NCBI RefSeq assembly: GCF_030546745.1
Contig: NZ_JAUOPD010000007.1
Span: forward strand, 62,001 to 126,000
Source: Thalassotalea sp. 1_MG-2023
GTDB lineage: Bacteria; Pseudomonadota; Gammaproteobacteria; Enterobacterales; Alteromonadaceae
Length of the DNA: 64,000 nt
Reading direction: 5' to 3'
A program made the translations under genes and the position numbers. Below, piece after piece: positions 54,335 through 62,343 of the stretch. The notes below the pieces were generated by a model. The model was not told where the DNA came from, searched no databases, and worked only from the letters and a program-made list of their open reading frames with translations. Within the stretch, counting starts at the first letter, position 1, and each line of letters starts with the position of its first letter.

Positions 54335-55069
54335 TTAAACCATGTACATGCCGCCATTAACATGTAATGTCTCACCTGTTATGTATCCTGCAGCATCAGA
54401 GGCTAAAAATGCAACAGATTTAGCTATTTCTTCTGGCTTACCTAAACGGTTTGCAGGTACTTGTGAAAAAATACCTTCTTTTTGTTCGTCTGTTAGCGTT
54501 TGTGTCATGTCAGTATCGATAAACCCTGGTGAAACAGTATTAACCGTGATACCACGTGATGCAACTTCTCTTGCTAACGATTTAGTAAAACCAATTAAAC
54601 CAGCTTTCGCCGTGGCGTAATTAACTTGGCCAGCATTACCCATTGTTCCAACAACTGATCCAATGTTTATGATTCGACCAAAGCGCTTCTTCATCATAGG
54701 ACGCATAACAGCTTTACTAATTTTAAATACCGATGACAAGTTCGTATCGATGATATCATTCCATTCATCGTCTTTCATTCGCATGAATAAGTTATCACGA
54801 GTAATACCTGCATTATTCACTAAAATATCAATAACGCCAAATTCTTGTTTGATAGTTTCAAACATTGAGCTAATTGATTCATCATCAGTAACATTTAATA
54901 CTAAACCTTGACCTGCGCCTAAATATTCGCTGATTTTTTCAGCACCATGTTCAGACGTAGCAGTACCTACTACGGTTGCTCCTAATGCTTTAAGTTGTTC
55001 TGCAATAGCTTTACCAATACCACGACTAGCGCCTGTCACTAATGCAACTTGACCTTCTAACGAAAACAT
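54335..55069 (-). CDS. fabG: 3-oxoacyl-ACP reductase
   Basis: NADPH-dependent short-chain dehydrogenase of the fatty acid cycle, 244 residues. TGASRGIG at 12-19 binds cofactor; the catalytic residues are Ser138, Tyr151 and Lys155 (YATAK). The C-terminus GYITGETLHVNGGMYM is a FabG signature. It starts eight bases after fabD ends, in one operon. Confidence 0.96.
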   Translation of the reverse strand: MFSLEGQVALVTGASRGIGKAIAEQLKALGATVVGTATSEHGAEKISEYLGAGQGLVLNVTDDESISSMFETIKQEFGVIDILVNNAGITRDNLFMRMKDDEWNDIIDTNLSSVFKISKAVMRPMMKKRFGRIINIGSVVGTMGNAGQVNYATAKAGLIGFTKSLAREVASRGITVNTVSPGFIDTDMTQTLTDEQKEGIFSQVPANRLGKPEEIAKSVAFLASDAAGYITGETLHVNGGMYMV

Positions 55070-55077
55070 ATATGTTC

Positions 55078-56013
55078 CTATTGTAATAAGTTATTTGCTT
55101 GTTCCAATGAAGCATTATCGTTCATTGAAGTACAAGAAATTGATTTATTGATCCTTTTAACTAACCCTTGCAAGACTTTACCTGGGCCTATTTCTAACGC
55201 AGTTTCTACACCATCTTGGGCTAATTTTTCTACGGTTTCAGTCCAGCGCACAGGGCTATATAGTTGTTTAATTAACGCCGTTTTAATGGCTTCTACATCT
55301 GATTCCACAGTCACGTCTACATTATTAATGACTGATATTTCAGGGGTATTAAACGTAACTTGTTTAAATTGTTCAGCAAGTTGTTCAGCAGCGTCTTTCA
55401 TTAATGCACAATGTGATGGAACGCTAACCGGTAGCGGTAATGCTCGCTTTGCGCCTGCTTCTTTACACAGTGCACCTGCACGTTCAACAGCTTCTTTATG
55501 GCCAGCAATAACCACTTGGCCTGGTGAATTAAAGTTAACCGCAGAAACGACTTGTCCTTCTGCCGCTTGTTGACAAGCCTCAATCACTTTATCGTCAGCT
55601 AAACCGATAATGGCATACATTGCTCCAATTCCCTCAGGGACAGAAGCTTGCATAAATTCACCACGTTTTTCTACTAGTTTAACGGCATCTGATAAAGAAA
55701 GGACACCAGCACAGACTAAGGCAGAGTATTCACCTAAACTATGCCCTGCTAGAACAGCGGGTTTAATGCTAGATTGACTTTGCCATAAACGCCAAAGTGC
55801 CACACTTGCAGTAAGTAAAGCGGGCTGTGTATGGTTAGTTTGATTTAACTTCTCTGCAGGGCCTTCATTAACAAGTTGCCAAACATTATAACCTAATGCC
55901 TCAGATGCTTCGTTAAAGGTCTGCTGAATAATCTCATTATCAGCGAAGTCTTTTAACATACCTACAGCTTGTGAGCCTTGTCCCGGGAAAATAAACGCTA
56001 AATTTTGTTGCAT
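55078..56013 (-). CDS. fabD: Malonyl-CoA:ACP transacylase
   Basis: Loads malonyl groups onto ACP. It has 311 residues with the nucleophile Ser92 in GHSLGEYSA, the start motif FIFPGQGSQ, and VPSHCALM with the catalytic His near residue 200. It follows plsX after 55 bases; fabH, which usually lies here, is missing. Confidence 0.96.
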   Translation of the reverse strand: MQQNLAFIFPGQGSQAVGMLKDFADNEIIQQTFNEASEALGYNVWQLVNEGPAEKLNQTNHTQPALLTASVALWRLWQSQSSIKPAVLAGHSLGEYSALVCAGVLSLSDAVKLVEKRGEFMQASVPEGIGAMYAIIGLADDKVIEACQQAAEGQVVSAVNFNSPGQVVIAGHKEAVERAGALCKEAGAKRALPLPVSVPSHCALMKDAAEQLAEQFKQVTFNTPEISVINNVDVTVESDVEAIKTALIKQLYSPVRWTETVEKLAQDGVETALEIGPGKVLQGLVKRINKSISCTSMNDNASLEQANNLLQ

Positions 56014-56068
56014 AGAGTTACCTATTGACTTTTAAATGGTTATTCCAACCAATTAATATGTAATCTGT

Positions 56069-57103
56069 TTATGATAAATGGGTATTCGTTATACCATGTT
56101 CAAGTTTTTTAGTTATTTTTTCAGGAACTTGACGCTCAACTTCTTTCATTGCTTCAAAAATTGCATTGGTAAACGCAGTTACACCAGCATTGCCATGACT
56201 TTTAATCACAATGCCGCGCAATCCTATCAAACTTGCGCCGTTATACTGGTCGGGGTTCAGGGCTTTAAAGAGTTTTTTTAAGGTTGGAGCGAAAAATCGG
56301 CCGAGTAATCGTGCAAAAATATGTTGCGATAACACACTTTTTAATTTTTGATACACCAAACGGGCAACGCCTTCACACGTTTTTAGGGCGACATTACCGA
56401 CAAAGCCATCACAAACGATAACATCAGCTTTGTTATTAAAAATATCATTACCTTCAATAAAGCCTACATAGTTAATATCAGGATTCTCACTTAATAAGGT
56501 AGCTGCCATTTTAATATGATCGCTACCTTTAATTTCTTCAACACCCATGTTTAATAACGCAACCCGTGGCTTATTAATTCCTTCAACTTGCTCTGCCATT
56601 ACCGTGCCCATAACGCCAAATTGATATAAAACGGATGAATCACAGAAAACATTAGCGCCAAGATCAAGCATAAAAACATGTTTATCATCATGGTGTGTTG
56701 GTAATGCTGAAATAAGTGCTGGTCGCTCAACGGTAGAGAGTGTTTTTAATACAAAGTGTGCTATTGAAAACAGTGCGCCTGTATTGCCTGCACTAACACA
56801 TGCATGAGCTTGACCGGAATGCACAAAATCAATCGCTTTACGCATTGACGAATCTTTTTTGGTTCGTAATGCTGAACTGGGTTTTTCATCCATTGTCACT
56901 ACATCAGTTGTGTGTTTAATGGATAATCGAGGGTGGTCTTCTAGCTGGTGCTGTTGAAGAAAATTTGAAATAAGTGTGTTGTCACCACATAAAATCAACT
57001 TAAGATCAGCAGATTTTTCTATGGCAAGCATTGCAGCTGGCAATGTTACAAGGGGGCCTTGATCGCCCCCCATAACATCGATGGCGATGGTTAAATCGCT
57101 CAA
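56069..57103 (-). CDS. plsX: Phosphate acyltransferase PlsX
   Basis: Makes acyl-phosphate from acyl-ACP for the PlsY route of phosphatidate synthesis. It has 344 residues. The start AIDVMGGDQGP is the family signature; VSAGNTGALF and VCDGFVGNVALKTCEG are further ones. It starts 11 bases after the rpmF stop, in the rpmF-plsX-fab operon. Confidence 0.95.
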   Translation of the reverse strand: MSDLTIAIDVMGGDQGPLVTLPAAMLAIEKSADLKLILCGDNTLISNFLQQHQLEDHPRLSIKHTTDVVTMDEKPSSALRTKKDSSMRKAIDFVHSGQAHACVSAGNTGALFSIAHFVLKTLSTVERPALISALPTHHDDKHVFMLDLGANVFCDSSVLYQFGVMGTVMAEQVEGINKPRVALLNMGVEEIKGSDHIKMAATLLSENPDINYVGFIEGNDIFNNKADVIVCDGFVGNVALKTCEGVARLVYQKLKSVLSQHIFARLLGRFFAPTLKKLFKALNPDQYNGASLIGLRGIVIKSHGNAGVTAFTNAIFEAMKEVERQVPEKITKKLEHGITNTHLS

Positions 57104-57114
57104 TGTAGTATTCG

Positions 57115-57285
57115 CTATTTAGCGACTACTTTAACACCTTTATAAAAGCCATCAGCGGTAACGTGATGACGACGGTGTGTTTCACCTGATACTGGATCTA
57201 CTGATAAATTTTCAGCTGTTAATGCGTCATGTGAACGGCGCATGCCACGTCTTGAACGAGACTTCTTGCTCTTTTGAACTGCCAT
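57115..57285 (-). CDS. rpmF: 50S ribosomal protein L32
   Basis: Ribosomal protein of 56 residues, strongly basic, starting [20 protein letters not shown] and ending [11 protein letters not shown]. The Cys of zinc-type L32 are absent, as in other gammaproteobacteria, where ETHRRHH replaces them. A good AGGAG-like sequence precedes the ATG. It lies between yceD and plsX, the conserved order. Confidence 0.96.
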   Translation of the reverse strand: MAVQKSKKSRSRRGMRRSHDALTAENLSVDPVSGETHRRHHVTADGFYKGVKVVAK

Positions 57286-57309
57286 TGCCTAACTCCTAAA
57301 ATCAATTAA

Positions 57310-57822
57310 TTATTTAAGTTTTTTTAACACGTCAAATGGGTTCGGCTTCTCTTGCTCTTCGGGCAACTTTCCCCAAACACTATCAGCCGGAGACTGACAG
57401 TCTTGTTGATCATGCCTAGGAATTAGTGGAATCGCAAGGATTAACTCGTCTTCAACTAATTCACGCAGGTTCACTTCACCATTTTCATCTAATTCTATTG
57501 CGTCATAATATGACGGCAATTCGTCAGCAGCTTCCTGATTTTTCACCGGACTGAAAACAAAGTCAATTAATAACGTTGACTCTAAAGACTCAGTACACCG
57601 CTGACATGTTAACGTAGCAGGAACCGACCCTTTGCCTGATATAGTTATCAAGCCTAGTTCATCCACTCCGAATGCAACATTAACATGTATTTGTTCACTA
57701 CAGCTTTCGCACGCAGCCAACAATCTATTCATTTCCGACGACTCAAAAAAGCCTTCACACACTAACCGACGTTGTGCGCTTTTATAGGGATCTATCGTGA
57801 TCGGAAGTTTCAGATTCTGCAT
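57310..57822 (-). CDS. yceD: YceD family (DUF177) protein
   Basis: Protein of 170 residues linked in E. coli to 23S rRNA accumulation; exact activity unknown. The core motif is TCQRCTESL near residue 75, with ELVEDELILAIPLIPRH further on, both DUF177 signatures. It is the first gene of the yceD-rpmF-plsX-fab series and is divergent from the maf gene. Confidence 0.93.
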   Translation of the reverse strand: MQNLKLPITIDPYKSAQRRLVCEGFFESSEMNRLLAACESCSEQIHVNVAFGVDELGLITISGKGSVPATLTCQRCTESLESTLLIDFVFSPVKNQEAADELPSYYDAIELDENGEVNLRELVEDELILAIPLIPRHDQQDCQSPADSVWGKLPEEQEKPNPFDVLKKLK

Positions 57823-57940
57823 AAGGCGCGCATGATATAGCCGTTCAAGCCGTGTGTCAAAAGAAAATTAGCGAATTTGATTTAAAAATTCTTTATTGCC
57901 CTTATATTAGCAGAAACCGATTAAATTTTGAGTCATTTCA

Positions 57941-58540
57941 ATGAAAAAAATAGTTTTAGGGTCAACATCACCCTTTCGTAAAGAAATTCTTAATAAACTA
58001 AAAATACACTTCATTTGCGATAAGCCTAATATTGACGAAACCGCCCTTCCGAATGAATCAGCTTTACAGTTAGTGGAACGACTCGCGATTGAAAAAGCAC
58101 AAGCTGTGGCAAAGCACCATGATAACGCTCTTGTTATTGGTTCAGATCAAGTTGCTCTTTGCGATGAACATATATTAGGTAAACCTCACACCAAAGAAAA
58201 TGCTATTAAACAATTAATGAGTTTTAGCGGTAAGCGTGTAACATTTTATACTGGCTTATGTGTACTGGATAGCGACAGTGGCAAGAGTCACTCGCTAGTT
58301 GAGCCCTTCCATGTTTACTTTAAAACATTAAGTAAAGCAGATGTAGCGCGCTACGTTGATGCAGAAATGCCACTTAATTGTGCAGGAAGCTTTAAAAGCG
58401 AAGGGTTAGGTATCTGTTTATTTGAAAAGTTAGCTGGTGATGATCCAAACAGTTTAGTCGGTTTGCCACTAATAAAACTCATACATTTATTTGAAAAACA
58501 TGGGTTTCATGTATTACAAGCCATAGAACAAAGAGAATAG
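57941..58540 (+). CDS. yceF: Maf-family nucleotide pyrophosphatase YceF
   Basis: House-cleaning pyrophosphatase of 199 residues; the YceF subgroup hydrolyses m7GTP in E. coli. STSPFRKEIL at 8-17 is the Maf loop, followed by the central VIGSDQVA and GKPHTKENA. It is divergent from yceD, as in many relatives, with a promoter in the 118-base gap. It ends close to the convergent DUF418 gene. Confidence 0.93.
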   Translation: MKKIVLGSTSPFRKEILNKLKIHFICDKPNIDETALPNESALQLVERLAIEKAQAVAKHHDNALVIGSDQVALCDEHILGKPHTKENAIKQLMSFSGKRVTFYTGLCVLDSDSGKSHSLVEPFHVYFKTLSKADVARYVDAEMPLNCAGSFKSEGLGICLFEKLAGDDPNSLVGLPLIKLIHLFEKHGFHVLQAIEQRE

Positions 58541-58573
58541 CCTCAAGCAATAACAAAGTAGCGACGATACAAG

Positions 58574-59764
58574 CTAAGTCAATCGTCGCCAAAGATATTC
58601 TAATGGACCAAGTTGATAATTCTTTAACCAATAACGAGCGAATAGAAGTTGTATTGATATGATGCACGTACCAAAAACAATAATCGAATAAAAAGGAACG
58701 TTCCCCATCCACGCAAAGCCATATCCATAAAATAACAAAACACAAACGGTGGTTTGCATCAGATACATGGTTAATGCCATACGGCCAAGCTGCGATAAGC
58801 CTGAAAAACTCACACCGTTATGCGATAAACGGTAAAGCAAGGCCATATAAGCAAGCGCCATCATGATGCAACTGACATGATAAACCAAGCCTTGAAATAA
58901 ACCGAGAAAGTCCGTAGAAAATGGGCTCCCCGTTATTGCTTTAATATAAGCATAAATAGCACTAAACCCAGCACCAACAACAAATAACGCAATAATGTTT
59001 GACTTCGACGGCACACTCATTTGTCCACGTAAATAAATACGTGCTAAATACAGTCCAAGTAAAAATTGCCCTAATACCTGAAACGGCCGACCCGTTTTTA
59101 AATATGCCATAGGACGTGGAATGGCACTAAAGATATTGCCCCAAAACACATCTTTCGCCTCTTGAGCAGTGCGTAAAGATAACAAACTGACATCTTGATA
59201 ACCTAAGTTCTTTCTCAAACTATAAACAATATCTGTTAATACATTCCAACCAGTTAAGTGTGATGTTAACGATAATAATAAATGCATCACAAGGGGGGCA
59301 CACAACAATACAATAATCCAGTAGCGTAAACGCGTATCGTCGATATCTTTAAAAAACAACAAGCAAACACCTAATAAACTATACAGGGTTAAAATGTCAC
59401 CGTGCCATATCAAATACATATGACTTAAACCTATCACAAACAATACCAACATTCGTTTTAACCAAAAGGTGGTAAAATTTTTATCTTGCCGGTTATATTT
59501 AGCGTATTGAAGGGCAAAACCAACACCAAGTAATGTAGCAAAAACACTATAAAATTTGCCTTCGATTAAAAAATCAATAACAAACAGAACTCCTCGATCC
59601 CACCACGATAATGCTTGAATTTCATTGAAACTGAGTGAATAAAAACCAGTAAAGCTGACCAAGTTAGCAAAAATAATTCCACATAATGCAAAGCCGCGCA
59701 TGGTATCTAACGCCCTGATACGCCGTTTTGTCGAGTGAACTCTATCTTGTGCAGTTAACAGCAT
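58574..59764 (-). CDS. DUF418 family membrane protein
   Basis: Integral membrane protein of 396 residues with about ten hydrophobic segments. RIRALDTMRGFALCGIIFAN near residues 16-35 and FQVLGQFLLGLYLAR in the middle are DUF418 features, and the layout resembles acyltransferase-3 proteins. Function is unknown. It is divergent from the TonB receptor gene, and their 301-base gap holds an 18-bp palindrome. Confidence 0.85.
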   Translation of the reverse strand: MLLTAQDRVHSTKRRIRALDTMRGFALCGIIFANLVSFTGFYSLSFNEIQALSWWDRGVLFVIDFLIEGKFYSVFATLLGVGFALQYAKYNRQDKNFTTFWLKRMLVLFVIGLSHMYLIWHGDILTLYSLLGVCLLFFKDIDDTRLRYWIIVLLCAPLVMHLLLSLTSHLTGWNVLTDIVYSLRKNLGYQDVSLLSLRTAQEAKDVFWGNIFSAIPRPMAYLKTGRPFQVLGQFLLGLYLARIYLRGQMSVPSKSNIIALFVVGAGFSAIYAYIKAITGSPFSTDFLGLFQGLVYHVSCIMMALAYMALLYRLSHNGVSFSGLSQLGRMALTMYLMQTTVCVLLFYGYGFAWMGNVPFYSIIVFGTCIISIQLLFARYWLKNYQLGPLEYLWRRLT

Positions 59765-60065
59765 TCTTGTTGATTCCTCTTACATTATTAGTATGTAAAG
59801 CATGACGCTTTGTTATTGCATTGTTAATAGTTCATTGATATCTTGCAACCACTATTCGTTATGTTATAACATAACTTACAATAAGATTAAAAGATAAATA
59901 ACGAGATCAATTTATTACACATCACTTTTATTATTTAGCTGGCTTTTGAAATGCATTTGCATTTTGTAATGTGCTGTTTGTCGACATACCTAACGATAAG
60001 TAACTCAATATCGCCTTTAACCTTTATTAACAAAGAACTAACTTATACTACTAGGAGTATTTTTT
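59765..60065. promoter_or_regulatory. Divergent regulatory region DUF418 / TonB receptor
   Basis: 301 bases with no gene. It holds an AAAGC/GCTTT pair near 59797, the perfect palindrome at 59858-59875, ATGCA/TGCAT halves near 59952, and TGTCGACA at 59979-59986, the same core as the prp sites. A Fur box is not evident by eye. Confidence 0.45.
59858..59875. promoter_or_regulatory. Perfect 18-bp palindrome
   Basis: GTTATGTTATAACATAAC reads the same on both strands. It lies between the divergent DUF418 and TonB receptor genes and is a candidate operator for an unidentified dimeric regulator. Confidence 0.6.
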
Positions 60066-62327
60066 ATGCATAGTATCAACCGCTATGTGTCACGCTTTAC
60101 TGCATTAAGTACCGCACTATCAATAGCTTTTGTTACTCAGGCGCAAGTATCGAATACGACCGCTAAAAACGAAGACGTTGAAGAACAACAAATCGAACGA
60201 TTAGTGGTCATGGGAAGCCCCGTTGGCACACTTGGCCTAAATAATGAATCAAGCACAGCAAGCCGACTTGGCTTAAGTGCAATGGAAACCCCTGCAACAA
60301 TTGAAATTGTTGATGCCGAGCTAATGCGTGCGCGAGGTTATACAAAGTTATCGGATTCATTAGCAAATCTACCAGGTGTTGTAACCGGAGAGCACCCTAC
60401 TTCACCATCAACATTTTCAATGCGAGGCTTTAGTCGAGGACAAATTACCGTATTGCGTGATGGGCTATGGATTGGACCGAGCACAATGGTGATGCGACCA
60501 CAAAATACGTTTAACCTTGAACGTGTAGAAATACTGCGTGGCCCAGCATCTGTGTTAAATGGTATCGGTTCTGTAGCAGGTACAGTCAATGCGATAACTA
60601 AAACAGCATACGCTGGCATGAACAATGGCACAAACTTACAACTCGGATATGGCAGCCATAATTCATATCATTTAGGGTTAGGTAGTCAAGGTGAATTGGA
60701 TGAAAACCTATGGTACACCTTCGATGTAAGCCGATATGCTAGTGACGGTTACGTTGATAACACCAACTCAGAATCAAATAACTTCACCACCAGTCTTTTA
60801 TGGCAAGCAAGTGACAAACTTTCCTTGAAATTTAGTGCCGATTATTTAGAGGATGATGTGGGGAGTTATTACGGAACGCCTTTAGTACCAGCAAATGATG
60901 CTAAAGATCCGTTAGGCATTATTGAAACGGGACGCGGTGAAGTACTTGATGGTGCCATGCGATATAACAATTATAATGTTGCAGACGCATACGCAAAATC
61001 AGATCAATTGTTCTTAAGGTTAGATGCAGACTATCACATCAATGAAGATATGCGATTACAGTATACCCTGTTTAAATTTGATGCTTCGCGCGCCTGGCAA
61101 AATGCAGAAGGTTATGTTTATTGTACTGAAGTAGTCGGTACCTGTAACAATTACGGTGAGGTACAGCGCTATTATGGTTATTTTATTTTAGATCATGAGC
61201 AAGACGTTTTAGGCAACCGAATTACCTTAAATGTAAATTCGACGTTTGGCGAAATAGAAAGTCGTTTTGTCACTGGCTTTGAAACCACATCATTAGACTT
61301 TATTAGATCTCGTGGCTTCCGTAGACAAGTTGAGCAAACGCCTGCAGATGCTCTTGATCCTTATAATCCACAACCTGGCATTTATGGTCAGCGAGAGTTA
61401 CGTGGTGTTAGTCCAACAGACATGACAACACGCGCATTGTTCTTTGGTAATGCATTACAACTTACCGATAAATTAAGCCTTGTTACAGGTGCTCGTTATG
61501 AAACATTAAAACTTAACAGAGAAAACTTTAATGCTGAAGGTGAAAATGAAAACAGTGGTTTTAAGCGAGATTATAACTGGATAAGTTGGCGTATTGGCAG
61601 TGTTTATAAACTCACAGATGATACCGTACTGTATGGTCAATATAGCAATGCTAAAGATCCTATCAATTCGAATATTTTTTTAGTCAATAACAATCAAAAT
61701 TTTGACTTAACTGACGCAACTCAATTTGAAGTTGGTTTAAAAGCAAGCTGGATGCAAGGCAAAGCAGAAACCACCCTTGCTTATTTTAACATTGAACGTG
61801 ATGATATTTTTGAACGATTTGCCCTTGATAGTGTGACTAATGTTGGAGGTCGAAGCTCAAAAGGTATCGAAGCATCAACCTCATTATTATTAAGTGACAA
61901 TTGGCGACTCGGCGCGAATGCTGCCTACACAGAAGCTACCTTTGAACGTTCTGCAAATGTTGAATTATTCGCAGGAAACACCCCGCCTAATGTACCTGAG
62001 CTAACGGCTAATATTTATTCTAGTTACGATAACATCGCCAACTTACCTATAGAAGTTGGGGCATCAATACATTATGTTGATGACCGATATGGCGACAATC
62101 CTAATACCGTTACCTTAAAAGCCTATACCTTAACCAATGTTTTTGCTTCTTATAAAGGCGACAACTATCGAGTTACGGCGCGCATCGACAATCTTTTTGA
62201 TAAAGCTTATGCACCTTGGTCTGATGTGTTTTATTTACATCAAGACAGTCCAGGCTTTATTTATGCGAATGAATTATTAATCGGTGCACCACGTAATGTA
62301 CGTGTGATGTTTGATTACCAATTCTAA
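60066..62327 (+). CDS. TonB-dependent siderophore-type receptor
   Basis: Outer-membrane receptor of 753 residues. A signal peptide (about 1-26, ending TQA), a TonB-box-like IERLVVMG at 43-50, a plug domain (about 75-180, with PGVVTGEHPTSPSTFSMRGFSR and LERVEILRGPASVLNG), and a beta-barrel ending in VMFDYQF are seen. The plug is of the siderophore-receptor type (FhuE/FpvA-like). No N-terminal signalling domain is present. AGGAG lies 11 bases before the ATG. It is followed after 16 bases by a second receptor gene, so the two form an uptake operon. The ligand is unknown. Confidence 0.93.
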   Translation: MHSINRYVSRFTALSTALSIAFVTQAQVSNTTAKNEDVEEQQIERLVVMGSPVGTLGLNNESSTASRLGLSAMETPATIEIVDAELMRARGYTKLSDSLANLPGVVTGEHPTSPSTFSMRGFSRGQITVLRDGLWIGPSTMVMRPQNTFNLERVEILRGPASVLNGIGSVAGTVNAITKTAYAGMNNGTNLQLGYGSHNSYHLGLGSQGELDENLWYTFDVSRYASDGYVDNTNSESNNFTTSLLWQASDKLSLKFSADYLEDDVGSYYGTPLVPANDAKDPLGIIETGRGEVLDGAMRYNNYNVADAYAKSDQLFLRLDADYHINEDMRLQYTLFKFDASRAWQNAEGYVYCTEVVGTCNNYGEVQRYYGYFILDHEQDVLGNRITLNVNSTFGEIESRFVTGFETTSLDFIRSRGFRRQVEQTPADALDPYNPQPGIYGQRELRGVSPTDMTTRALFFGNALQLTDKLSLVTGARYETLKLNRENFNAEGENENSGFKRDYNWISWRIGSVYKLTDDTVLYGQYSNAKDPINSNIFLVNNNQNFDLTDATQFEVGLKASWMQGKAETTLAYFNIERDDIFERFALDSVTNVGGRSSKGIEASTSLLLSDNWRLGANAAYTEATFERSANVELFAGNTPPNVPELTANIYSSYDNIANLPIEVGASIHYVDDRYGDNPNTVTLKAYTLTNVFASYKGDNYRVTARIDNLFDKAYAPWSDVFYLHQDSPGFIYANELLIGAPRNVRVMFDYQF

Positions 62328-62343
62328 TAGCAAAGGAGCGATT

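Noticed and set aside
59950-59970. Possible NsrR-like or Fur-like box upstream of the TonB receptor
   Set aside because: ATGCATTTGCATTT has only partial NsrR half-sites and no match to a 19-bp Fur box.
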